Of a stretch of 64,000 nucleotides of DNA, positions 10,372 to 18,562 are shown in pieces. Positions within the stretch are counted from its first letter, which is position 1, and every line of letters starts with the position of its first letter. The DNA lies in contig NZ_JACHBX010000004.1 in assembly GCF_014200505.1 (NCBI RefSeq), positions 124,001-188,000 on the forward strand, written 5' to 3'. This DNA comes from Massilia aurea (GTDB lineage Bacteria; Pseudomonadota; Gammaproteobacteria; Burkholderiales; Burkholderiaceae_D). The notes beneath the pieces were generated by a model. That model was not told the DNA's origin. It searched no databases and saw nothing but the letters and a program-made list of their open reading frames with translations. Position numbers and translations under genes: made by a program.

Positions 10372-10656
10372 TCATACGGGCTCGGGCGACGTCAGCCGTT
10401 CCAGCTCACCCAACCACACCATCGCCTGCGTCCGCGTATCGCCACACATCTCGTGCGACGGTTGCAGCCCGCCGCAAAAGGCGGGCCGCTCGGGCTGCCC
10501 AAAGATGCGGCAGCGCTCGTCCTCTCCCAATTGCACGCAACGCACGCCTGCCGGCTTGCCATTAGGCATGCCAGGGATCGGGCTGGTGATAGACGGGGCG
10601 GTGCAGCAGGCGCCGCATTGCGGCCGGCACTGGAAGGGGACAGAAGTGGACAGCAT
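10372..10656 (-). CDS. YkgJ-family cysteine cluster protein
   Basis: 94 residues from ATG 10656. The N-terminal cluster C10, C14, C17, C18 ([11 protein letters not shown]) and later Cys residues in VRCVQL, RCRIFG, FCGG and EMCG give the eight-Cys pattern typical of the YkgJ (CxxCxxCC) family, thought to bind zinc or an iron-sulfur cluster. Biochemical role is unknown. Its 3' end nearly meets the convergent hypothetical gene (10 bp gap). An upstream in-frame start would add 28 residues with no family similarity. Confidence 0.85.
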   Translation of the reverse strand: MLSTSVPFQCRPQCGACCTAPSITSPIPGMPNGKPAGVRCVQLGEDERCRIFGQPERPAFCGGLQPSHEMCGDTRTQAMVWLGELERLTSPEPV

Positions 10657-10835
10657 GGCGTTTGAAAAGTGGCAGACCGCAAGTATACATCGGACCGCGA
10701 CGCCTGCATCAGATGATGTGGTTCGTACTTTTTGTGGCAAAAAACAACCTATTTTTAGTCAGGCAGCGGTCGCTTGACGGCAACAACATGACAGGTCTAT
10801 ATTGGTTGTTCCTTAGATAATTTCTGAGTGGGAAA

Positions 10836-11486
10836 ATGGACTGCCAAACAGACAGCAAGCCACGCTGGGAACGTCGCAAGGAAGCGCGGCCGCAGGAGTT
10901 GCTTTCGGCTGCCGTCGAGCTGTTCGTCGAGCGCGGCTTTGCCTCCACCCGCCTGGAAGACGTGGCCAAACGCGCCGGTGTGTCCAAGGGCACCTTGTAT
11001 CTGTATTACACCAACAAGGAAGACCTGTTCAAGGCCGTCGTGCGCCAGAGTATCGTGCCGATGCTGGGGCAGGCCGAAATCTCGGTGGCTGAATTCGAAG
11101 GCCACAGCGCCGACCTGCTGCGCAGCGTGATCCTGTCGTGGTGGCATCGCGTGGGCGCGACCAAGGCGTCCGGCATCAGCAAGCTGATCTTTGCGGAAGC
11201 CGATAATTTCCCCGAGCTGGCGCGCTTTTACCAGACCGAAGTCATGAGCCGCGGCATGCGCATGATTTCCAGCATGCTCGAGCGCGGCGTGCAGCGCGGC
11301 GAGTTTCGTGCGATCGATATTTCCCAGACCACCCAGGTGTTGATCGCGCCGATGCTGATGCTGTCCACCTGGAAACACACCATCGCCCCGTGCGAGCGCT
11401 GCGACCTGCATCCCGAAGCCTTCCTCGACGCCTTCCTCGACATCACCCTCAATGGCCTCGTGCCGGCTGGCCAACCTGCCCGCTAA
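10836..11486 (+). CDS. TetR/AcrR-family transcriptional regulator
   Basis: 216 residues. The N-terminal helix-turn-helix is classical: residues about 18-62 contain LLSAAVELFVERGFASTRLE, then VAKRAGVSKGTLYLYYTNKEDL. The C-terminal ligand and dimer domain is of the TetR_C type with several Trp and Met residues (SWWHRVGATKASG, LMLSTWKHT). It is divergent from the YkgJ gene and followed after 183 bp by the methyltransferase-rhodanese-TolC genes. TetR repressors often control an adjacent efflux system; the TolC-type channel lies 1.2 kb downstream, so a link is possible but not shown. Confidence 0.92.
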   Translation: MDCQTDSKPRWERRKEARPQELLSAAVELFVERGFASTRLEDVAKRAGVSKGTLYLYYTNKEDLFKAVVRQSIVPMLGQAEISVAEFEGHSADLLRSVILSWWHRVGATKASGISKLIFAEADNFPELARFYQTEVMSRGMRMISSMLERGVQRGEFRAIDISQTTQVLIAPMLMLSTWKHTIAPCERCDLHPEAFLDAFLDITLNGLVPAGQPAR

Positions 11487-11669
11487 ACGCCCGTTCACGC
11501 CAGGGACGGTTTTCTGGCGTTCATCCCCTCCAAACTGCAGACTGTCGCAATTTTCCTCTGGGGAAGGCGTGCGTCGATAAGATGTGCCTCGAGATACCTA
11601 TTCAGGTAGGTTCCAGCACCGTTCACGGATTAGAATATCGGATTGTTTATTTTTCCACCGAGAACTGAA

Positions 11670-12323
11670 ATGAATATCGAACAAGCCCGCTTCAATATGA
11701 TCGAACAGCAGATCCGTCCTTGGAATGTGCTGGACCAGGACATCCTCGACCTGCTGCACGTGGTCAAGCGTGAACAATTCGTGCCACTGGCGTATCAGAA
11801 CCTGGCATTTGCCGACACCGAAATCCCGCTGCCGGGCGGCGAAGCCATGCTCAATCCGAAGGTTGAAGCGCGCATGGCGCAAGAGGCTGGCGTCAAGCAG
11901 GGCGACAACGTGCTGCAGATCGGCACCGGTTCGGGCTACCTGGCAGCGCTGCTGGCGAGCAAGGCGCGTCACGTGACGAGCGTTGAAATCCTGCCGGAAA
12001 CCGCCGCCCAGGCCAAGCAGAACCTGGACGCTGCCGGCATCACCAATGTCGCGGTCGAAGTGGGCAATGGCGCCCAGGGCTGGGCCACCGGCACCGACTA
12101 CGACGTGATCGTCGTGTCGGGCGCGCTGCCGCTGCTGCCGGAGTCGCTGATCAAGCAACTGAAAATCGGTGGCCGCATGATCGCGATCGTCGGTGCTGCG
12201 CCGGCCATGACGTGCCAGCTGATCACCCGCACCTCGGCTACCGCGCATGAGGCGGTCACCGTGTTCGAGACTGTCGCCAAGCCGCTGACGGGCGCATCGA
12301 AGCCGTCCGGTTTCACGTTCTGA
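11670..12323 (+). CDS. protein-L-isoaspartate O-methyltransferase-family protein
   Basis: 217 residues from ATG 11670. It begins with the PCMT-type NIEQARFNMIEQQIRPW motif and has SAM motif I (VLQIGTGSGYLAALL) plus the post-I acidic residue (VTSVEILPE). The length and the QQIRPW start are those of the Pcm-like subfamily that is usually found upstream of a rhodanese and tolC in beta- and alphaproteobacteria, rather than true Pcm; whether it repairs isoaspartate is uncertain. Followed by the rhodanese after 10 bp and then by the TolC-type gene, so likely an operon. Confidence 0.85.
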   Translation: MNIEQARFNMIEQQIRPWNVLDQDILDLLHVVKREQFVPLAYQNLAFADTEIPLPGGEAMLNPKVEARMAQEAGVKQGDNVLQIGTGSGYLAALLASKARHVTSVEILPETAAQAKQNLDAAGITNVAVEVGNGAQGWATGTDYDVIVVSGALPLLPESLIKQLKIGGRMIAIVGAAPAMTCQLITRTSATAHEAVTVFETVAKPLTGASKPSGFTF

Positions 12324-12333
12324 GGGCGCCGTG

Positions 12334-12657
12334 ATGCAACAGATTACTGCTCCCGAATTGGCCGCCTTGCTGGCCGACCCGGCGCGCGAGCAGCCGCTGC
12401 TGCTCGACGTGCGTGAAAACTGGGAATTCGAGACGTGCCGGATTGCCGGCTCGACCCAGATTCCGATGAACCTGATTCCGGTGCGCGTGACCGAGATCGA
12501 CGACGACCGCGAGGTCGTCTGCATCTGCCACCACGGGGCGCGCAGCATGCAGGTTGCTGCCTTCCTCGAGCGCAATGGATTTAGCAATGTAACCAACTTG
12601 ACGGGCGGGATACACGCCTGGGCTTTGCAAGTCGATCCGTCGATGCCGACGTATTGA
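12334..12657 (+). CDS. rhodanese-like sulfurtransferase domain protein
   Basis: 107-residue single-domain rhodanese. The persulfide-forming Cys is C65 in the loop CHHGARS, with the upstream LLLDVRENWEFE and C-terminal LTGGIHAW motifs all in place. ATG 12334 is preceded directly by an in-frame GTG; ATG is favoured. It sits between the PCMT-like gene and the TolC-type gene with 10- and 39-bp gaps. The sulfur donor and acceptor are unknown. Confidence 0.9.
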   Translation: MQQITAPELAALLADPAREQPLLLDVRENWEFETCRIAGSTQIPMNLIPVRVTEIDDDREVVCICHHGARSMQVAAFLERNGFSNVTNLTGGIHAWALQVDPSMPTY

Positions 12658-12696
12658 CCTGATTCCAAAAACTTGATGACCCCTGTGGAGATAGCA

Positions 12697-14055
12697 ATGC
12701 AGAAACCCCTTATCGCCGTGCTGCTTGCGAGCGCGTGCTTCTCGCTCAACGCCGGTGCTGCCGACCTGATCCAGGTGTATCAGCAGGCACTGGCCAATGA
12801 CGCGACGTACGCGAGTGCGCGTGCTTCGCTGTCGGCGAGCCGCGAGCGCATCATCCAGGGGCGTGCAGGGCTACTCCCGACCGTTGGCATCAGCGGTGCA
12901 CTCAGCAAGAACGACAATGATTTCGATCCATGGAATGTCGGCCAGCTCGGCACCTTGCCGAACGGCCAGCCGGGCACCATCAACAGCAGTGGCTCGAACC
13001 TGCGCACCAACGAATACACGCTGGCGCTGCAGCAGCCGCTGTATCGCTGGGATCGCTGGGAAACCTACCAGCAGAGCAAGCTGCAGCAAGCCATCGGCGA
13101 AGCCCAGTTTGCCCAGGCCCAGCAGGACCTGATCACGCGCGTGGCGCAGGCCTACTTCGACGTGCTGGCGGCGCAAGACAAGCTGGAATCGACCCGCGCC
13201 CAGAAGGACGCCACCACCGAGCAACTGGCATCGGCCAAGCGCAATTTTGAAGTGGGCACCCAGACCATCACCGATACGCACGAGGCGCAAGCCGCGTATG
13301 ACCTGGTGCTGGCGCAGGAATTTGCTGCCGTCAATGACCTGGACAACAAGCGCAACGCGCTGCAGGCCATCATCGGCACTGCGCCGGGCAACCTGGCAGC
13401 GCTCAAGCCGGGTACCACGCTGGCCGTGCCGCAGCCGGCCACGGTCGATCCGTGGGTGTCGTCGGCCGAGAACCAGAACTATGGCGTGACGGTCAGCCAG
13501 CTCCAGGTGGAAATCGCCACGCGCGACATCTCGCGCAACCGCGCCGGGCACATGCCGACGCTCGACCTCGTGGCCAGCTCGACGCGCCGCGACGTCAACG
13601 GCCGCACCGGCAGTTCGGGCGACACCAAGAACAATGCGATCGGCCTGCAGTGGAGCGTGCCGATCTTCAGCGGTTACGCCGTCACCAGCCGCGTGCGCGA
13701 ATCGATCGCGCTGGAAGACCGCGCCCGCAACGAGCTGGAAGCAACGCGCCGCAATGCAGCGCTGCAGGCACGCCAGTCATTCCTCGGCGTGAACAGCGGC
13801 CTGGCACAAGTGAAAGCACTGGAGGCGGCGGAAGTGTCGAGCCAGTCGGCGCTCGAATCGAACAAGCTTGGCTACCAGGTGGGCGTGCGGATCAATATCG
13901 ACGTGCTCAATGCCCAGCGCCAGCTGTACCAGACCCGTACCGACCTGTCGCGTGCGCGCTATGACGTGATCGTCAATGGCTTGCGCCTGAAAGCGGCGGC
14001 AGGTTCGCTGCGCGAGACCGATCTGACGCCGGTGAACAGTTTGCTGGTGGAGTAA
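12697..14055 (+). CDS. TolC-family outer membrane channel protein
   Basis: 452 residues from ATG 12697, chosen because GGAG lies eight bases upstream and because the frame then opens with a signal peptide (MQKPLIAVLLASACFSLNAGAA, cleavage near residue 21). The mature part shows the OEP architecture: DLIQVYQQALANDATYASARASL, repeated long helices, and the second half mirroring the first (LGYQVGVRINIDVLNAQRQLYQTR). It should trimerise into an outer-membrane channel for type I secretion or RND/ABC efflux. No inner-membrane partner is adjacent. A REP-type inverted repeat follows the stop and may end transcription. Confidence 0.92.
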   Translation: MQKPLIAVLLASACFSLNAGAADLIQVYQQALANDATYASARASLSASRERIIQGRAGLLPTVGISGALSKNDNDFDPWNVGQLGTLPNGQPGTINSSGSNLRTNEYTLALQQPLYRWDRWETYQQSKLQQAIGEAQFAQAQQDLITRVAQAYFDVLAAQDKLESTRAQKDATTEQLASAKRNFEVGTQTITDTHEAQAAYDLVLAQEFAAVNDLDNKRNALQAIIGTAPGNLAALKPGTTLAVPQPATVDPWVSSAENQNYGVTVSQLQVEIATRDISRNRAGHMPTLDLVASSTRRDVNGRTGSSGDTKNNAIGLQWSVPIFSGYAVTSRVRESIALEDRARNELEATRRNAALQARQSFLGVNSGLAQVKALEAAEVSSQSALESNKLGYQVGVRINIDVLNAQRQLYQTRTDLSRARYDVIVNGLRLKAAAGSLRETDLTPVNSLLVE

Positions 14056-14059
14056 CTAC

Positions 14060-14159
14060 GTAGGGTGGACGGCTATGCCGTCCACGCGTTCAAACCTACC
14101 CCGGTTTGTGGCATCGTGAGTGTCGTTGAACGCGTGGACGGAGAACCCGTCCACCCTAC
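14060..14159. repeat. REP-type inverted pair (REPIN-like), copy 1
   Basis: Two 34-bp units face each other: GTAGGGTGGACGG...GCGTTCAA at 14060-14093 and its near-perfect reverse complement at 14126-14159. Each unit is itself a small hairpin (TGGACGGC...GCCGTCCA). The same units occur at 32330-32448 in the opposite arrangement. Lying between the convergent TolC-type and ribB genes, it may also act as a bidirectional terminator, although there is no T-tract. Confidence 0.85.
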
Positions 14160-14165
14160 AATAAT

Positions 14166-14813
14166 CTATAGCCCTCGCGCCTTGCGCCACTGAATCAGTT
14201 CAGCAATCGTCAGGATCGGAAAATCGCGCTCTGCAGCGAACTGTTCGATCTGCTCCCCGCGCATCATCGTGCCATCGGCGTTCATCAATTCGCACAGCAC
14301 GGCTGCCGGCTGCAGACCGGCCAGCCGGGCCAGGTCGACCGAACCTTCGGTGTGTCCGGCGCGGGCCAGCACGCCGCCGGGCGTGGCGCGCAGCGGGAAT
14401 ACGTGGCCCGGGCGCACGACGTCGTCCGGCCGGGCGTCATGCGCGATGGCGGCCCGGATCGTGGTCACGCGGTCGGCGGCCGAGACGCCGGTGGTCACGC
14501 CATGGCGCGCCTCGATCGAGACCGTGAACGGCGTGCCAAAGCGGCTGCCATTGTCCGGCGCCATTGGCGGCAGTTCAAGTGCGCGGACCTTGTCATCAGG
14601 CAGGCACAGGCAGACGATGCCGCTGCATTCGCGGATCATCAGGGCCATGGTGTCGCTGGTGATGTGTTCGGCGGCGACGATCAGGTCGGCCTCGTTCTCG
14701 CGATCGAAATCGTCAAGCAGGATGACCGGAATGCCGGCGCGCATGGCATCCAGCGCCGCGGCGATGCGGCCTTCCAGGTCGTGACTGAAAAGGGTATAGG
14801 TAGAAACCAGCAT
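14166..14813 (-). CDS. ribB: 3,4-dihydroxy-2-butanone-4-phosphate synthase
   Basis: 215-residue enzyme that converts ribulose 5-phosphate to dihydroxybutanone phosphate plus formate for riboflavin synthesis. The acidic metal-binding loop [12 protein letters not shown] (about 30-41), the YR/ECSG region and the [14 protein letters not shown] motif are present. It is a stand-alone RibB: there is no GTP cyclohydrolase II domain. ATG 14813 has AGGAG ten bases upstream; further upstream on the same strand is an FMN riboswitch, so expression should drop when FMN is plentiful. Confidence 0.95.
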   Translation of the reverse strand: MLVSTYTLFSHDLEGRIAAALDAMRAGIPVILLDDFDRENEADLIVAAEHITSDTMALMIRECSGIVCLCLPDDKVRALELPPMAPDNGSRFGTPFTVSIEARHGVTTGVSAADRVTTIRAAIAHDARPDDVVRPGHVFPLRATPGGVLARAGHTEGSVDLARLAGLQPAAVLCELMNADGTMMRGEQIEQFAAERDFPILTIAELIQWRKARGL

Positions 14814-14918
14814 GTGAAACGCTCCTCGCAAAGTGGGCGAAAAACGCATCAGGGCAAAGCGCAGCCGCACGCCCATCTGCCCCACGCAAGGCAGGGCAGG
14901 CCGGGCGCGTGAACGCGC

Positions 14919-15068
14919 ACATCTTCTTTCATCCGGACTATACCGTCGGCTCTGGCATCGCACCAGATCTGCTGACCCTGCCCGGCATGGTGCCGGGCAG
15001 GCGCTCGCGGGCTCGACCGTTGCCGGTCATACCGCCGGTGGGGAATTGCACCCCGCCCCGAAGACGTA
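14919..15068 (-). promoter_or_regulatory. FMN riboswitch (RFN element)
   Basis: On the minus strand the conserved RFN blocks appear in order: GGGGCGGGGTGCAATTCCCC, ACCGGCGGTA, AGCCCGCGAGCG, GGTCAGCAGATCTGGTG, CCAGAGCCGACGGT and AGTCCGGATGAAAGAAGATG. The expression platform follows between 14919 and the ribB start and contains GC-rich stems (GTGCGCGTTCACGCGC). FMN binding should reduce ribB expression. About 105 bases separate the aptamer from the ATG. Confidence 0.95.
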
Positions 15069-15140
15069 ATGTTGTAGATGCCTGCAGGATGCAGGCGCGG
15101 CGATTGTAGCAGCGCCGCGCGATCCCTGCAGGCGGCAGGC

Positions 15141-15554
15141 TTACTTGCTCAGGCCGCCACCGCTGGCGTTGTCGGCGCGTTCGATCAGCTCGACCTTGTA
15201 GCCGTCCGGATCGGTAATGAAGGCGATCACGGTGCTGCCGCCCTTGACCGGGCCCGGCTCGCGCGAGATGTTGCCGCCAGCTGCACGCACCTGGTCGCAG
15301 GTGGCGTAGATGTCAGCGGTGGAGATGGCGATGTGGCCGTAGGCCGTGCCCATGTCGTAGCTGTCGGTGCCCCAGTTATAGGTCAGCTCGAGTTCGGCGT
15401 GATCGGGATTGCTGCCGTAGCCAAGGAAGGCCAGGCTGTATTTGTACTCGGCGTTCTCGCTCGTGCGCAGCAGTTTCATGCCCAGCACGGTGGTGTAGAA
15501 GTCGATGGAGCGTTGCAGGTCGCCGACCCTCAACATGGTATGCAGGATGCGCAT
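15141..15554 (-). CDS. gloA: lactoylglutathione lyase (glyoxalase I)
   Basis: 137-residue enzyme that isomerises the methylglyoxal-glutathione hemithioacetal to S-lactoylglutathione. The four metal ligands sit at H5, E56, H74 and E122, the same numbering as in the nickel-dependent E. coli enzyme. Starts [13 protein letters not shown], a typical GloA start; the length is normal with a short Gly/Ser tail. It lies upstream of the ribB riboswitch on the same strand and is probably a separate unit. Confidence 0.95.
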   Translation of the reverse strand: MRILHTMLRVGDLQRSIDFYTTVLGMKLLRTSENAEYKYSLAFLGYGSNPDHAELELTYNWGTDSYDMGTAYGHIAISTADIYATCDQVRAAGGNISREPGPVKGGSTVIAFITDPDGYKVELIERADNASGGGLSK

Positions 15555-15647
15555 CGTGTGTGCCTTATGTGGTTCGGAAAGACCGTCATTTTATGCCTTC
15601 GACGGTTTCCTTGCCGGACAGGGCCCGATGCGCATCCGATCTTGCTA

Positions 15648-16079
15648 TCAGCTCTCGAGCTTGGCGTCGAGTGTGATAGTGGCGTTCAGCAGCTTCGACA
15701 CCGGGCAGTTTTCCTTTGCCGTGGTCGCTGCCTTGTCGAAGGCTTCCTGGCTCGCGCCCGGGATCTTCGCGCGCAGTTCCAGGTGGATCGCCGTGATCGA
15801 GAAGCCGCCTTCGACTTTTTCCATCGACACGGTGGCCTTGGTGCGCAGTTCGTCGGCGGTCAGGCCGGCCTGGCCGAGCTGGCCCGACAGTGCCATCGTG
15901 AAGCAGCCTGCGTGCGCCGCACCGATCAGTTCTTCCGGGTTGGTGCCTGGCGCATCTTCAAAGCGGGTGTTGAAGCCATATGGCTGGTCCTTCAGTGCGC
16001 CGCTGCCGGTCGACACCTGGCCCTTGCCATCCTTGATGCCACCACTCCATACGGCGCTGCCGTCGCGTTTGATTGTCAT
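15648..16079 (-). CDS. osmC: OsmC-family peroxiredoxin
   Basis: 143 residues. Peroxidatic Cys lies in AAHAGCFTMALSG (about residue 59) and the second Cys in KENCPVSKLL (about residue 125); the N-terminal SAVWSGGIKDGKG and NPEELIGAAH motifs are those of the OsmC subfamily rather than Ohr. It reduces organic hydroperoxides. The gene starts three bases after the stop of the upstream disordered protein, so the two form a likely operon. A different, Ohr-type relative is at 20303. Confidence 0.9.
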   Translation of the reverse strand: MTIKRDGSAVWSGGIKDGKGQVSTGSGALKDQPYGFNTRFEDAPGTNPEELIGAAHAGCFTMALSGQLGQAGLTADELRTKATVSMEKVEGGFSITAIHLELRAKIPGASQEAFDKAATTAKENCPVSKLLNATITLDAKLES

Positions 16080-16082
16080 GTC

Positions 16083-16424
16083 TTAGTTCCTTTCGTTGGT
16101 GTTGTCAGTATCGTCGTCGTCTTTTGCCTCGGGCGCCGGTTCGGCCTCGTGGTCGCGCATGTCGCGATGGCGGTCCGGTAGCGGGGTGGCCTGGCCACTC
16201 GCGCCGGGCGCCGCATCGACAGCCGCCGAGATGCCGGGCGTGCCGCGTGCTTCGGTATCGATCAGGCCTTGTTCGAGGTCGCTGGCAGCCTGCTTCATGA
16301 TGCCGCGTGGCTCGGTGTCCTGGCCATCCGGCGTTTCATCGCGTTCGTGCGGCTGGCGTTTGACGCCATCGTTGCCCATCGGTTCGTCCGTATTCACGGC
16401 GCGGTCTTTTGCATTGGTCGCCAT
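16083..16424 (-). CDS. hydrophilic, probably disordered protein
   Basis: 113 residues from ATG 16424, which has AGGAG nine bases upstream. The composition is dominated by Asp, Glu, Pro, Ala, Gly and Arg, with no Cys, no hydrophobic core and an acidic tail (PEAKDDDDTDNTNERN). No domain is recognised. It directly precedes osmC with a three-base gap, so a role in stress survival is a guess from context. An in-frame ATG further upstream (16457) is less likely because it lacks a ribosome-binding site. Confidence 0.65.
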   Translation of the reverse strand: MATNAKDRAVNTDEPMGNDGVKRQPHERDETPDGQDTEPRGIMKQAASDLEQGLIDTEARGTPGISAAVDAAPGASGQATPLPDRHRDMRDHEAEPAPEAKDDDDTDNTNERN

Positions 16425-16568
16425 CGCGATCTCCTTTTGTATTTTCGTCATCCTCATCCTAACTGCCCACGCCCAAAACGGTCGCTCAATTGAACTTTGT
16501 AAATATGATGCTTTTTTGCAATTACTTGGCTAAGATAGGATACTGAATGTCTCTACGGAAGATGCACC

Positions 16569-17453
16569 GTGACGCCTGATACCCTGCCGCAGCACGCCAC
16601 GGCGGTCTGCAAGAACTGCCGCGCCGCCACCGATGGCAACTATTGTCATCAGTGCGGCCAGGCCACGCACCTGCACGTGCCGAGCGCGCGCGAGTTCCTG
16701 CACGAATTCATCGCGCACTACGTCGCACTCGAAGGCGCGCTGTGGAAGTCGCTTGGCGGGTTACTCTTCAAGCCGGGCTTTCTCACCTGCGAATACATCG
16801 AAGGCCGGCGCGCCCGCTACCTGCAGCCGCTGCGCCTGTATCTGACGTTCAGCATCATCTTTTTTGCGCTGTTCAAGTTCAGTGGGATGGAAGTGATCAA
16901 TCTCGGCGAAGAGATCCCACCGTCGGCCGTCGTCGTGTCGGGTGACAGGAAAGCCCCCGAGCCTGCCACTGAATTCAAGCGCGCCGTCGCGCCGCTCGTG
17001 ACTGGCGCCGGATCCTTCAACACCACCCTGGGTCAGAAAGTCCAGCACTTCCTCGACCTGCCGCGGCGCGATCAGGAAGTGGCGCTCAAGGGGGCATTCT
17101 TCAGCTATACGCCGTATGCGGTATTCGCGCTGATGCCATTATTCGCGCTTTACCTGCGGATCCTGTACGTGCGCACGGGGCGGCGCTACGGTGAGCATTT
17201 CCTGTTTGCGCTGCACACCAATGCGTTTGCCTTCCTGATGTTCAGCGTGCTGTTGACGCTGCCGCCAATGCTGGATTTCCTGGAACTGCCGCTGTCGCTG
17301 TGGCTGCTCTTGTATCTGCCGCTGGCGATGCACAGGGTGTATGGCGGCGCGCGCCTGGCCACGGGCCTGCGCTGGATCGTGCTGAGCCTGCTTCATGTGC
17401 TGAGCCTGATCCTCGCAGTGATGGTTGCCATGGGCGCGGCACTCGTGGGCTGA
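16569..17453 (+). CDS. DUF3667-type membrane protein
   Basis: 294 residues with GTG start at 16569. An N-terminal zinc-ribbon-like motif (VCKNCRA...YCHQCGQ, Cys pairs near residues 14-17 and 26-29) is followed by a conserved soluble part (REFLHEF, KSLGGLLFKPGFLTCEYI, GRRARYLQPLRLYL) and about five membrane segments (around 88-102, 180-205, 218-240, 242-258, 268-292). This layout is that of the DUF3667 family, whose function is unknown. It ends 130 bp before nadK. Confidence 0.82.
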   Translation: MTPDTLPQHATAVCKNCRAATDGNYCHQCGQATHLHVPSAREFLHEFIAHYVALEGALWKSLGGLLFKPGFLTCEYIEGRRARYLQPLRLYLTFSIIFFALFKFSGMEVINLGEEIPPSAVVVSGDRKAPEPATEFKRAVAPLVTGAGSFNTTLGQKVQHFLDLPRRDQEVALKGAFFSYTPYAVFALMPLFALYLRILYVRTGRRYGEHFLFALHTNAFAFLMFSVLLTLPPMLDFLELPLSLWLLLYLPLAMHRVYGGARLATGLRWIVLSLLHVLSLILAVMVAMGAALVG

Positions 17454-17455
17454 AC

Positions 17456-17501
17456 TTGCGGGACGGGGGCGGCGACCGGTATACTGTGCATCTGTACAGT
17501 G
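17456..17501 (+). promoter_or_regulatory. promoter with LexA (SOS) box upstream of nadK-recN
   Basis: A -35-like TTGCGG (17456-17461), an 18-bp spacer and a -10 TATACT (17480-17485) are overlapped by CTG-N10-CAG at 17484-17499. With its flanks this reads ACTGTGCATCTGTACAGT, a close match to the proteobacterial LexA operator. Placement over the -10 box is ideal for repression, and recN, a classical SOS gene, is the second gene downstream. Confidence 0.8.
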
Positions 17502-17583
17502 TTTGCCGAGCGCTGCTATGGCAGCCGCAGGAATTATCGGTTAATCTCCAGCGTGTTGTTAACCTACTACTGCCGAGATCGCC

Positions 17584-18486
17584 ATGCCCGCTTCGCCCCA
17601 ACCGCAACAGATCATCGCGCTCGTGGTGCGGCATAACACGCCAGGCGTCGAAGAGCCGGTCAGCCGCATCCGCGATTTTCTGGCCGCGGCCGGCTACCGC
17701 GTCGTGTTCGAGGCCGATACCGCCGCCAATCTCGCGCTCGACAATCTCGAATCGATGACCGTGGCCGAGCTCGGCGTCCAGGCGCAGATCGGCATCGTCG
17801 TTGGCGGCGACGGCACCATGCTCGGCATTGCGCGCCAGCTGGCCGAATACGATATCGCCCTCATCGGCATCAACCTGGGGCGCCTGGGCTTCATCACCGA
17901 TATCGCGCTGGACGACATGCTGCCGCAACTGAGCAGCATCCTGCAGGGCCGCGCGCGGCGCGAAGAGCGCACGCTGTTAGAAGCGCGCGTGATGCGCGAT
18001 GGTGCGCTGATCTTTTCCAGCGTCGCGGTCAACGACGTCGTCGTGGCGCGCGGCACCGGCGCCGGCATGGTCGAACTCAAACTGAGCGTCGACGGTCAAT
18101 TCATGTACAACCAGCGCTCGGACGGCCTGATCGTCTCCACGCCCACCGGCTCGACGGCGTACGCGCTGTCTGCCGGCGGGCCATTGCTGCATCCTAGCCT
18201 GGGCGGCACGGTGCTGGTGCCGATCGCGCCGCATGCGCTGTCGAACCGGCCGATCGTGGTGCCCGACACCAGCGAGATCGTCGTTGAACTGGTCAGCGGG
18301 CGCGACATCAGCGTCAACTTCGACATGCAGACTTTCACGAGCCTGCAACTGGGCGACCAGATCGTGATTTCGCGCTCGCCGCACACGATCACGTTCCTGC
18401 ACCCACTCGACTGGAGCTACTACCACACGCTGCGCCAGAAGCTGCACTGGAACGAGTACCCCACCAACGACGGCAGGCTCAAGTAA
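17584..18486 (+). CDS. nadK: NAD kinase
   Basis: 300-residue ATP-NAD kinase that makes NADP. The catalytic GGDGTMLG motif (about residues 74-81), the NDVVVARG motif and the [16 protein letters not shown] motif are all present. The length is normal. ATG 17584 lies 83 bp after a LexA box, and recN follows after 76 bp, so NADP synthesis and SOS repair may be coregulated here. In many Burkholderiales hrcA precedes nadK; here it does not. Confidence 0.95.
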   Translation: MPASPQPQQIIALVVRHNTPGVEEPVSRIRDFLAAAGYRVVFEADTAANLALDNLESMTVAELGVQAQIGIVVGGDGTMLGIARQLAEYDIALIGINLGRLGFITDIALDDMLPQLSSILQGRARREERTLLEARVMRDGALIFSSVAVNDVVVARGTGAGMVELKLSVDGQFMYNQRSDGLIVSTPTGSTAYALSAGGPLLHPSLGGTVLVPIAPHALSNRPIVVPDTSEIVVELVSGRDISVNFDMQTFTSLQLGDQIVISRSPHTITFLHPLDWSYYHTLRQKLHWNEYPTNDGRLK

Positions 18487-18562
18487 GCTAGCCATCGCAG
18501 CCGCCCGCATTTGCTACAGAGTCGTCAAAGAATCGCCCTAACCGCCGGAGACCCGATTTTTC

